Positions 1-6,373 of a stretch of 27,398 nucleotides of DNA are shown piece after piece. The position numbers were made by a program, and so were the translations under genes. The stretch covers positions 1-27,398 of the forward strand of contig JBDQEV010000016.1 of the NCBI GenBank assembly GCA_040266255.1, written 5' to 3'. The number at the start of each line of letters is the position of its first letter. The stretch's first letter is position 1. The stretch is from Comchoanobacter sp040266255. GTDB lineage: Bacteria > Pseudomonadota > Gammaproteobacteria > Comchoanobacterales > Comchoanobacteraceae. The notes beneath the pieces are model-generated. The model was given only the letters and a program-made list of their open reading frames with translations. It ran no database searches and had not been told where the DNA came from.

Positions 1-448
1 AGCAAAAAAGTTTGCATCAAAAGCGTTAAAAGCAGATCGAGAAGTTGTACTTGCAGCAGTTAAGAAAAATGGATTTGCACTACAGTATGCATCAAAAGCG
101 TTAAAAGCAGATCGAGATGTTGTACTTGCAGCAGTTAAGAAAAATGGATTTGCACTACAGTATGCATCAAAAGCGTTAAAAGCAGATCGAGATGTTGTAC
201 TTGCAGCAGTTGGGCAGAATGAGTTAGCAAAAAAGTTTGCATCAAAGAGGTTAAAAAGAGACCTAGATGTAAAAGTAGCAGCTAATGTAACAACTTCAAC
301 AAGCAGCAGCTGCGCCCCTCGACCAGCTAATTCTAAAAATCCGGGGAATGCTGCCAGAAAAGTACAAACAGGTATGAAGCGAGCAAAAACAAAACATAAT
401 GCACCAGACCCAGCAAGTAACGCCCCAAATAATAGTGCTAGACTATAG
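1..448 (+). CDS. DUF4116 repeat protein, 3' end only
   Basis: The reading frame is open from the window edge (first full codon at base 2) to TAG at 446-448, so only the C-terminal about 148 residues are seen. Residues 1-95 are tandem 25-residue units of the type ASKALKADRDVVLAAVKKNG, which is the DUF4116 pattern as I know it. The last about 60 residues are Lys/Ser/Asn-rich and look disordered. At DNA level the units start at 14, 89, 164 and 239 (period 75 bp). Units 1 and 2 differ at one base in 75, while unit 4 is degenerate. DUF4116 has no established biochemical function. Such proteins are common in amoeba- and protist-associated bacteria, so a host-interaction role is possible but is inference only. 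The start lies outside the window. Confidence 0.8.
   Translation, partial: AKKFASKALKADREVVLAAVKKNGFALQYASKALKADRDVVLAAVKKNGFALQYASKALKADRDVVLAAVGQNELAKKFASKRLKRDLDVKVAANVTTSTSSSCAPRPANSKNPGNAARKVQTGMKRAKTKHNAPDPASNAPNNSARL
14..280 (+). repeat. 75-bp in-frame tandem repeat array
   Basis: Units begin at 14, 89, 164 and 239, each with gcatcaaa followed by ggttaaaa or cgttaaaa. Units 1 and 2 differ only by gaa/gat (Glu/Asp). The second half of unit 3 switches to a variant ending agcaaaaaagttt, and the same variant ends the unit that precedes unit 1 at base 1. The array therefore mixes two unit types. It encodes the DUF4116 repeats. Its near-identity at synonymous sites indicates recent duplication or conversion. 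The array probably continues upstream of the window. Confidence 0.9.
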
Positions 449-500
449 ACCCATCTGATTGCACAAACTTTCATTATCAGTCATATTATGAGAACTGATA

Positions 501-1124
501 TTGATTGAAACGATGATCCGTGAACTGAATACTTTTCTGAACTTATTTTTAGCAAACGTTACCCCTGCATTGCAGTGTATCGGTATGCTTTGGATCATAC
601 ATATCATTAATATTACATCAGGTTCAATACTCAATGCTTTAGGGATCATCCCAAGATTTTTGCCGAGTTTGATTTGGGGTCCATTTCTATCTCCACTATT
701 ACATCTAGACTTCAATCACCTACTATTTAACAGTACACCATTATTTTTTTTACTCTGTATACTCTTTAGCTTAGGTTATCCTAAAGCACTATGTGTATTA
801 CTGACAATCGCTCTATATAGTGGACTAATGACATGGTTATTTGCTCGAAAGGCTATACATATAGGTGCATCTGCTGTGATCTCAGGTTTAATGAGCTTCT
901 TTGCATACAGAACTTACCTTAATCCAGATATTACTGGTCTAGTAGTTGTCATCACATTAGTTTATTACTTTGGCTCTATCTTTTTATCATTTATTCCTAC
1001 AGATGAAAAAACATCTTCAGAGGGGCATTTATTTGGGTTAATTTCTGGATATCTCGTTGCAGTATATGGCTGCCCTTCCCTACTCATGAAGTTAAGCACC
1101 TCAGTCCTTCAGCTTCTGATGTAA
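501..1124 (+). CDS. Rhomboid family intramembrane serine protease
   Basis: This is a predicted six-helix membrane protease that cuts substrates within their transmembrane segments. The rhomboid landmarks are in order. HLDFNHLLFN (about residues 69-78) is the conserved His/Asn motif of helix 2. GASAVISG (about 122-129) holds the nucleophilic Ser of helix 4. EGHLFGLISGY (about 174-184) supplies the catalytic His of helix 6. The 207-residue length suits the minimal bacterial type without extra domains. The longest frame starts with TTG at 501, preceded by GAGA about 7 bases upstream. An ATG at 513 is an equally possible start and changes only four residues. The gene stands alone, 52 bp after the DUF4116 gene, with 211 bp of non-coding DNA after it. 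Its substrate is unknown. Confidence 0.8.
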   Translation: MIETMIRELNTFLNLFLANVTPALQCIGMLWIIHIINITSGSILNALGIIPRFLPSLIWGPFLSPLLHLDFNHLLFNSTPLFFLLCILFSLGYPKALCVLLTIALYSGLMTWLFARKAIHIGASAVISGLMSFFAYRTYLNPDITGLVVVITLVYYFGSIFLSFIPTDEKTSSEGHLFGLISGYLVAVYGCPSLLMKLSTSVLQLLM

Positions 1125-1335
1125 ATCTTACATCTGATATGTCTAGATATATATTTTGACTGATACTGAAGAACATATATTCATTAGAATCAGATTGCCA
1201 CCCCATCTTCAGCATTGAAAAGGATTTATTACAGACACTAGACTGCTGTCACACATAAATTCAATATATTGACAATTAAATCTGACATCTCTTATTTTTG
1301 GCTATAAATAGTATAAGTTATTAACGGAGGTGAAA

Positions 1336-2094
1336 ATGCCTAAACTAGCTAAATCTGTTTATCATGAAATGATAACATCTTTTTTACAGAAACTTGCTAG
1401 TGATAAGACTTTCGGAGCAGAGATTCCAGGAAATATCAGAGAGCTAGTGGAGCAAGTGCAAGATGAAAATGATCTACAGAATATATATAATGTTTTACAA
1501 AAGATTAAACAAGTAAAGGACGATATCACACTTGGCAATGATGTTTTTGAAGACTGTCAACTTAAAAGCTCGCCTGCGGAAACCTTATCTAATAGTATTA
1601 ACAAAGCCTTATACGGTGAAAATGTAGACTATGGAGCAAAAGGCGGACCACCACCTTTAATTGATATAGCTGATGAAGAGCCAGCTATAGTTACTCAATC
1701 TACCGGGAGTGCAAAAAGTAGGCTAACAGCTTCTGGTTCTGGTGAATCAGATACTGGTAAATTGTGCCGCTATCTAGATACATATTTTCCCTCACGATCA
1801 AAGCCCTTTACTTCAGAGGATTTAAATAGTTTTAATAAAGATCAAATTAAAATTGCCGTTCAAATGTTCGATAAGGCAACTGAAGAGCCACGTTATGCAC
1901 AACCTCGCGAAACAGAACAGGATAAAGTACAGAATGTACAGAGTATATTTATAAAAAACCTCGGTACAGATAAAAAACTGGCACAATATAGAAGAACCGC
2001 CAAGTTAAATGAGATTCATGAAAAGTGTATAAAAAAATTCAAGGAGACACAAGGAACATATATAGAAATAGGTGATGGATCACCAAGACCATGA
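1336..2094 (+). CDS. Hypothetical soluble protein, 252 aa
   Basis: I do not recognise this protein. It is hydrophilic, mostly predicted helical, and has no signal peptide or membrane segment. Residues about 1-80 look like helical bundles. A Gly/Ser/Thr-rich linker follows at about 100-145 (STGSAKSRLTASGSGES). A second charged helical part makes up about residues 150-235, and the C-terminus is polar. The start is set by a strong GGAGG at 1326-1330, five bases before ATG 1336. A GTG two codons earlier overlaps this ribosome site and is unlikely. The gene is isolated, flanked by non-coding stretches of about 210 and 610 bp. Two helical parts joined by a flexible linker in a gene-poor accessory region would fit a secreted effector, but nothing in the sequence proves that. 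Confidence 0.75.
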   Translation: MPKLAKSVYHEMITSFLQKLASDKTFGAEIPGNIRELVEQVQDENDLQNIYNVLQKIKQVKDDITLGNDVFEDCQLKSSPAETLSNSINKALYGENVDYGAKGGPPPLIDIADEEPAIVTQSTGSAKSRLTASGSGESDTGKLCRYLDTYFPSRSKPFTSEDLNSFNKDQIKIAVQMFDKATEEPRYAQPRETEQDKVQNVQSIFIKNLGTDKKLAQYRRTAKLNEIHEKCIKKFKETQGTYIEIGDGSPRP

Positions 2095-2320
2095 TAGATG
2101 AATTGAGAGTGATGAGCCTCATTATTGTCATTAAAGTTCCCTTCTCTATAATTTAAATATATCTGATACCTTAATGGAGTCACGCAAATAGATTTAAATT
2201 ACTTGCTCTACAGTGAACTCAAGAGGAAGACTATAGATCCATCAGATAGTGATCTATCTGCTTCATATAAGTCTGAGTATTGAGCTTTTATACCATAAAA
2301 CAGTGGTTTTGGATGAGAAG

Positions 2321-2550
2321 TTATCAACATATATATGATAGTACTTAATAATACCTTGCAGATGCCTTAATACTCAGTAGGTTAGAAAATATAAGCATAT
2401 TATACAATAACTTAGTGGTGTACATATTATGAACACAAGTACCTTTTCGCCTTTTCTGATGTAATTTTTTGACCTGAAATTAGGAGTTATCCACAGAGTT
2501 ATCCACAACTATTGTGTATAACTTTTTGAGTGTGTAAGATCAGTTATTTT
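2321..2550. other. Candidate replication origin / DnaA-binding region
   Basis: Consensus DnaA boxes (TTATNCACA) are seen at 2487-2495 (TTATCCACA), at 2499-2507 (TTATCCACA) and, inverted, at 2513-2521 (TGTGTATAA). A one-mismatch box TTATCAACA lies at 2321-2329. GATCAGTTATTTT at 2538-2550 matches the E. coli oriC 13-mer consensus GATCTNTTNTTTT at all but one position. An AT-rich stretch at 2383-2413 could unwind. Boxes beside an AT-rich 13-mer are the core layout of a bacterial origin. Against this, no dnaA, dnaN, mnmG, rpmH or parAB gene lies in the window, and gene directions do not switch here. A DnaA-titration site, or regulation of nearby genes by DnaA, remains possible. Confidence 0.5.
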
Positions 2551-2554
2551 AAAG

Positions 2555-2625
2555 CAATGAAGTTGTCTAAATTAACTCATTGTTCACTATAGCAATCATT
2601 TTCAATAGGTGTTCAAAGATGCAAT
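2555..2625 (+). repeat. 71-bp double-hairpin repeat, copy A
   Basis: This copy differs from copy B (4482-4552) at only three positions. Two hairpins can form. The first, 2555-2582, pairs CAATGA-GTT with AACTCATTG and has one bulged A. The second, 2585-2611, pairs CACTAT with ATAGGTG and has one bulged G. Two of the three differences between copies lie in the hairpin loops and the third in the downstream linker, so both stems are preserved. This copy starts five bases after the 13-mer-like site and ends 78 bp before the small frame at 2704. The strand is given to match copy B, which precedes gltA. Function is unknown. Confidence 0.85.
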
Positions 2626-2703
2626 GTGAAAGTAAATCCTGAATTAAGTGCTATTGTCATTGCATTTTTATGCAGTTAGTTTGATACACAATATAAGATA
2701 AAT

Positions 2704-2889
2704 GTGAATGGCCAATGCGCACACCCACTTTTTAAATATTTAAACGATCCAGCACCAGGCATTCTGGGAAAGCGGATTACTTCGAACTTCACAAAATTTA
2801 TCATTCATCCTAATGAGGAACATATCAAACCTTTCATTCATAGTGAGTCAATTGAGAAGATAGTTGATTACATCAAACACGCTATGTAA
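2704..2889 (+). CDS. Possible small protein, 61 aa (low support)
   Basis: This is a GTG-started frame of 61 codons bounded upstream by an in-frame TAG at 2677. I do not recognise the product. It is a soluble, His-rich peptide with a Gly/Pro segment (PAPGILGKR) and a C-terminal amphipathic helix ending KIVDYIKHAM. There is no good Shine-Dalgarno sequence before the GTG. It lies 78 bp after copy A of the double-hairpin repeat, much as gltA follows copy B, which is the main reason to list it. It may instead be a remnant of a longer lost gene, or chance. Confidence 0.3.
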   Translation: MNGQCAHPLFKYLNDPAPGILGKRITSNFTKFIIHPNEEHIKPFIHSESIEKIVDYIKHAM

Positions 2890-2907
2890 CACAGACACTG
2901 CTTAATA

Positions 2908-2934
2908 TGCGTTAGCGCAACTGTGCATTGCACA
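2908..2934. promoter_or_regulatory. Two adjacent perfect inverted repeats
   Basis: TGCG-TTAG-CGCA spans 2908-2919 and TGTGCA-T-TGCACA spans 2922-2934, two bases apart. No T-run follows, so this is unlikely to be an intrinsic terminator. The second palindrome has the form of a regulator-binding site. It lies in the 273-bp gap between the 61-aa frame and the coiled-coil gene. A third inverted repeat, CCAC-TAG-GTGG, is at 3027-3037. Confidence 0.3.
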
Positions 2935-3100
2935 ATAACCACTAAGAATAAACCCGAAAGAAAGATTTCATAATATACTCTTAGAATGAGCAAGCCTATA
3001 CGATATTTTATCATTTAATTATTAGGCCACTAGGTGGTAAATAACAAGTCACATCCTAAACATTCATTGCCCAAATCTTGCACGCTAATTGACGTTTACA

Positions 3101-3128
3101 TTGACTCCTAAGATTTTTTAGTTATAGT
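3101..3128 (+). promoter_or_regulatory. Probable sigma-70 promoter of the coiled-coil gene
   Basis: TTGACT at 3101-3106 and TATAGT at 3123-3128 are separated by 16 bp. Both are close to the -35 and -10 consensus. The predicted transcript start near 3135 would leave a short leader of about 28 nt before ATG 3163. A second -35-like TTGACG is at 3089-3094. Confidence 0.5.
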
Positions 3129-3162
3129 TCTTTAGCTACATGTATTAATACTAGGATGCAAC

Positions 3163-4299
3163 ATGAGGACAATACAAGAGCTAGAAAAGAGGATCCTGCA
3201 GCTTGAAAATGAAAAACATCAAAAAGATGAAAGGATCCAGCAGCTTGAAGAGGAAAACAAGCAGCAAGGTCGTGAGGGCGCCGGGCTCAAGACAATAGAT
3301 AAAACGTTCAATCTACTACTCAACTACTTAGCTAATGTTATACATGGCTTTGCGGAAAGTGTACGTTATCATAATTATTATACGGATATACTAGGGCAGC
3401 ATGACTGTGTTAACACCAATATTGAATTGCCGATGTTCGATCCAGATCTACTAGCTAAACAGGGAGTGAGCATTGGAAATATTAGAAGCATTGTAAATCT
3501 GTATGGCAGCATGCTTTCCGAACTTGCTTATAGTGATTGGTGGGAAGAAGTAGATCGATTTATTCGTCAGCAACCTTATTTTATACTACATAATGGAGCT
3601 AATGAAGCTAATTGTCCAATGTGGACTCACCATGAATTATTTTCTAGCGGCACCTATTCAGCTCTTCTATCTCGGGGGCATTATGACATAGCAGGTTCGT
3701 CGTTTTCCATAGCACATGATGCAATACAACCGAACTGCGGTGAGATAGGAGACACAGGCATTACTGAAGAGCAAATACAGCTAACTATAGCTATGTCTAA
3801 TGTAGACGATTACCAAGGTCTAAGTGATATAGAGAGAAAAAGAGTAGAAAACTGCTCATTAGATTGGAAAAGTAAATTAACCTTTGATGTGATTCAGTCT
3901 CGCTTTAACATCATGTTTGAACGAGCATTTGATCATTACTTTGTGTTGTGTAAGGCAGTGTTGCTATCTTTCATTCGCTATAATAAAACAAGATTAACAC
4001 GAAGTGCCCCTGAACTCCCTGACGATGTATGCGTACATATAGTAACTAAAATAATGCCTCCACCAGCATGGATAGATAAAGAAGGTTTGTTTCAAACGAT
4101 TTTAGGCTTTAAGTTAGCATATGCTGATAAGCAGCTTTTTTTCATAAACCCTAATTTTGCTCAAAGAGCAAGGCTTAAACTTGAGTTCAGTGCAAAATAC
4201 AGAAGACTGGCTCTTTCAAGCGGTGGTACGGTTGTTACAAGTATGTTGCCAAAATCAAAACGTCCATCACTATACCCTTTGAACTGTGATGTTTTGTAA
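3163..4299 (+). CDS. Coiled-coil protein of unknown function, 378 aa
   Basis: No family is recognised. Residues about 3-37 form a strong coiled coil built from a 14-residue (two-heptad) duplication, RILQLENEKHQKDE then RIQQLEEENKQQ. The matching DNA segments start at 3190 and 3232 (42-bp period). The remaining about 340 residues are a soluble, mixed, aromatic-rich domain (for example YSDWWEEVDRF near residue 125) with scattered Cys and His but no catalytic motif that I can name. There is no signal peptide and no membrane helix. ATG 3163 has AGGA nine bases upstream and a plausible promoter at 3101-3128. An N-terminal oligomerising coiled coil on an orphan domain in this accessory stretch would suit a structural or secreted protein. 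That is inference. Confidence 0.75.
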   Translation: MRTIQELEKRILQLENEKHQKDERIQQLEEENKQQGREGAGLKTIDKTFNLLLNYLANVIHGFAESVRYHNYYTDILGQHDCVNTNIELPMFDPDLLAKQGVSIGNIRSIVNLYGSMLSELAYSDWWEEVDRFIRQQPYFILHNGANEANCPMWTHHELFSSGTYSALLSRGHYDIAGSSFSIAHDAIQPNCGEIGDTGITEEQIQLTIAMSNVDDYQGLSDIERKRVENCSLDWKSKLTFDVIQSRFNIMFERAFDHYFVLCKAVLLSFIRYNKTRLTRSAPELPDDVCVHIVTKIMPPPAWIDKEGLFQTILGFKLAYADKQLFFINPNFAQRARLKLEFSAKYRRLALSSGGTVVTSMLPKSKRPSLYPLNCDVL

Positions 4300-4481
4300 G
4301 ACAAACCGAATACTGGAAGCTACAAATGCTGCAATATTCAATGGCAATTTGAAGCAAAATCTATATGTTGCAGAAGTAATAGCAAAACAAGATCAGTAAT
4401 TCTAAGAAAACTACCCTACACTACTGAGAAGAGTAAGAAAAATTTATATGCTGATGCACCAATATGGCACCATGTCTAAAT

Positions 4482-4552
4482 CAATGAAGTTGTTTAAATT
4501 AACTCATTGTTCACTATAGCAATCATTTGCAATAGGTGTTGAAAGATGCAAT
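4482..4552 (+). repeat. 71-bp double-hairpin repeat, copy B, upstream of gltA
   Basis: This is the second copy of the element at 2555-2625, offset by 1927 bp. Hairpin 1 is 4482-4509 and hairpin 2 is 4512-4538. Both stems are identical to copy A. The copies differ at a C/T in loop 1, a T/G in loop 2 and a C/G in the linker. Copy B ends 48 bp before the gltA ATG and upstream of the TATAAT at 4585, so it would lie outside a transcript started there. It would be inside a transcript started further upstream. It may be a protein-binding site, part of a 5' leader, or a dispersed repeat. Confidence 0.85.
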
Positions 4553-4560
4553 TTGTAAGA

Positions 4561-4590
4561 TTATATGCTAATATTAGATTAATATATAAT
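4561..4590 (+). promoter_or_regulatory. Possible gltA promoter with perfect -10
   Basis: TATAAT at 4585-4590 is a perfect -10. TTATAT at 4561-4566 is a weak -35 candidate at 18-bp spacing. Transcription would start near 4597, only about four bases before ATG 4601, which would give an almost leaderless gltA mRNA. No Shine-Dalgarno sequence is visible before that ATG, which agrees with this. Confidence 0.35.
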
Positions 4591-4600
4591 CGGACTATGT

Positions 4601-5914
4601 ATGAAGACCGCTACAATTAACATTCCTAGCGAAAGCGAAGATCAAGAAGCGCAGAAAATTGATATTGAAGTTGTTGTTGACTCATTTGGGCATACACACC
4701 TTGAACTGAGCAATGTGAAATATCCAATTAGAATTAAAGATAGCACCGGATTAAGACATATTGCTGCTGCTGAGTCAAAAATCTCTTATATCAACCCTAA
4801 AGGTGTAACTGTAAACGGAGTAGAAAGAGGAGAACTATACTATCGTGGCTATGATGTACAGAAGATAGCAACCAATCTGACATTTTTAGAAACCTCTATG
4901 CTGCTATTAGATGGTGAACTGCCTAATCAAGATACCTTAAAGGAATTTTCAGATGAGGTAAGAAATAACCGGATTCTTGATAAGCAAACGGAAAGCATCA
5001 TCAATACCTTTGATCGACAAACCTCTCCATCCATTGTGATGATGGCAGCAATTACCTCTCTAGCCTCTCGATATGAAGGCAAATATGAGATGTCAAACCC
5101 AAGTGATAGACGCCAGCTTGCGATTAGAATGATTGCGAAAATGCCAACCATTACTGCACATATCTTAAAGCATGATTTAGATCAAAGAACTGTTGCTCCA
5201 GATGAAAACTTGGGGCATGCAGCAAACTTTTTGCATATGATGTTTTCTACTCAAGCTAAAACTGTAGAGAGTGATCCTAAGCATATCAAAATGCTTGATA
5301 TGATCCTAACGCTACATGCTGATCATCAGCTTGCTGCTTCTACACATGTCGCTAGAGCAATTTCTTCATGTGGCACATCATCTATCCTGTGCTTGTGCTC
5401 TGCCGTATCTGCATTAAGTGGACCACTTCATGGTGGTGCAAATGAAAAAGTGATTCAGATGCTAGAAGATCTTAACCCAGATGATATCCCACAGCTGTTA
5501 CAACGAGCCAAAGATAAATCAGATCCATTTAAGTTATTTGGATTTGGACATAGAATTTACAAAGCCATGGACCCTCGTGCAGTAATCTTAAGAGAGCTTG
5601 CGATGAGCATTGTAAAAGATGCACATGCTGAAAAGCCAAATGCATTACTAGAGACCGCAATCAAGCTAGAAGAAGCAGCACTACAAGACCCCTACTTCAT
5701 TGAGAGAAAGCTCTACCCTAACTGTGACTTCTATTCAGGTATAGCAATGATGGCACTTGGCATTCCTACATCATTATTCCCGCTTATATTTGCAGTTGGT
5801 CGGACAGCAGGCTGGCTAGCACATATTGAAGAATCAAACCAACAAAGCTCTGGCATTATACGTCCAGAACAGTTCTACTCAGGCCCTCTAAAACTAAGCT
5901 TAGATTGGCCCTAA
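4601..5914 (+). CDS. gltA: Citrate synthase
   Basis: This enzyme condenses acetyl-CoA with oxaloacetate to give citrate, the entry step of the TCA cycle in the cytoplasm. The 437-residue length fits the hexameric type II enzyme of Gram-negative bacteria (E. coli GltA 427 aa). The landmarks are present: ESKISYINPKG near residues 57-67, the active-site histidines in GPLHGGANEKV and FGFGHRIYKAMDPRA, and the catalytic Asp in PNCDFYSG. The start at ATG 4601 gives an N-terminal beta domain of the usual length. No ribosome site is visible, and a -10 lies almost on top of the start (see 4561-4590). Copy B of the double-hairpin repeat precedes it. The last 15 bp overlap the convergent ccmG gene, so no terminator separates them. 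Confidence 0.95.
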   Translation: MKTATINIPSESEDQEAQKIDIEVVVDSFGHTHLELSNVKYPIRIKDSTGLRHIAAAESKISYINPKGVTVNGVERGELYYRGYDVQKIATNLTFLETSMLLLDGELPNQDTLKEFSDEVRNNRILDKQTESIINTFDRQTSPSIVMMAAITSLASRYEGKYEMSNPSDRRQLAIRMIAKMPTITAHILKHDLDQRTVAPDENLGHAANFLHMMFSTQAKTVESDPKHIKMLDMILTLHADHQLAASTHVARAISSCGTSSILCLCSAVSALSGPLHGGANEKVIQMLEDLNPDDIPQLLQRAKDKSDPFKLFGFGHRIYKAMDPRAVILRELAMSIVKDAHAEKPNALLETAIKLEEAALQDPYFIERKLYPNCDFYSGIAMMALGIPTSLFPLIFAVGRTAGWLAHIEESNQQSSGIIRPEQFYSGPLKLSLDWP

Positions 5915-6373
5915 TTGCAAAGAAAGTGATTGAAAGTCCTCTTGTGACATCACACCATAGCTTTCAATCACCTTTAAATCAGAACTGATCAACCATGTCT
6001 GGGGCGTATACTCTGCTTTCATATGCTTCCAAAGCAAGTCATTAGGATCATTAATGACCATATCAAAAGGCCATATTCCATTGGTAAAGAATGACTTCGC
6101 TTGCTGTAATGATTGCTTATGCAAAACTGCAATCAGCTTGACCTCAGGGTGATCAACCTTATATTGAGACCAATTATACATCTCATGCACACAGTAACCA
6201 CAAGTTGATCTAAAAAAGTGTAATAGACCACCATCTGTAAAGATCTCTTCAGTTACTAACTCTCCATCAATACTCATTGCTTCAAACTTAGGTATATCAG
6301 CTGATCCTACTGGTGGACCAATCATCAAATAAGCCACCAGTGAAAATACTATAAGTAATATATACCTAAACAT
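5900..6373 (-). CDS. ccmG: Thioredoxin-like cytochrome c maturation protein CcmG/DsbE
   Basis: This is a predicted membrane-anchored periplasmic thioredoxin-fold protein that keeps apocytochrome c thiols reduced for haem ligation. An N-terminal hydrophobic anchor covers residues about 3-20. The redox motif CGYC lies near residues 58-61, within FRSTCGYCVHEM, and the cis-Pro loop follows later in EYTPQTWLIS. Family members usually have Trp before the first Cys (WCxxC) and about 170-185 residues. Here the Trp is replaced by Thr and the protein has 157, so it is divergent. The gene is last in the ccm run, overlaps the ccmF end by 8 bp and has a strong GGAGG five bases before ATG. Its 3' end overlaps gltA. 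Another TlpA-like thioredoxin is the alternative, but the position argues for CcmG. Confidence 0.8.
   Translation of the reverse strand: MFRYILLIVFSLVAYLMIGPPVGSADIPKFEAMSIDGELVTEEIFTDGGLLHFFRSTCGYCVHEMYNWSQYKVDHPEVKLIAVLHKQSLQQAKSFFTNGIWPFDMVINDPNDLLWKHMKAEYTPQTWLISSDLKVIESYGVMSQEDFQSLSLQLGPI

Larger units (their letters stand above)
2095..2703. other. Long non-coding stretch with DnaA boxes and hairpins
   Basis: I see no supportable gene in these 609 bp. They hold a perfect 7-bp inverted repeat at 2243-2260 (CAGATAG, loop TGAT, CTATCTG), two GATC sites (2236, 2251), a near-consensus DnaA box at 2321-2329 (TTATCAACA), a very AT-rich run at about 2383-2413, three consensus DnaA boxes at 2487-2521, a 13-mer-like site at 2538-2550, and the first copy of the 71-bp double-hairpin repeat at 2555-2625. 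Confidence 0.7.
4300..4600. other. Non-coding stretch before gltA
   Basis: I see no gene in these 301 bp. They hold copy B of the double-hairpin repeat at 4482-4552 and a perfect -10-like TATAAT at 4585-4590, directly upstream of gltA. The DnaA boxes found near copy A are absent here. Confidence 0.7.

Noticed and set aside
14..280. CRISPR-like array
   Set aside because: The repeats are directly adjacent 75-bp units without unique spacers, and they are in frame in a coding sequence.
1269..1308. Promoter TTGACA / TATAAA before the 252-aa gene
   Set aside because: The spacing of about 28 bp is far too long. Another pairing (CTGACA at 1282, 15 bp) is possible but too weak to list.
5890..5935. 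Bidirectional terminator between gltA and ccmG
   Set aside because: The genes overlap by 15 bp, and no GC-rich stem with a U-tract is seen.
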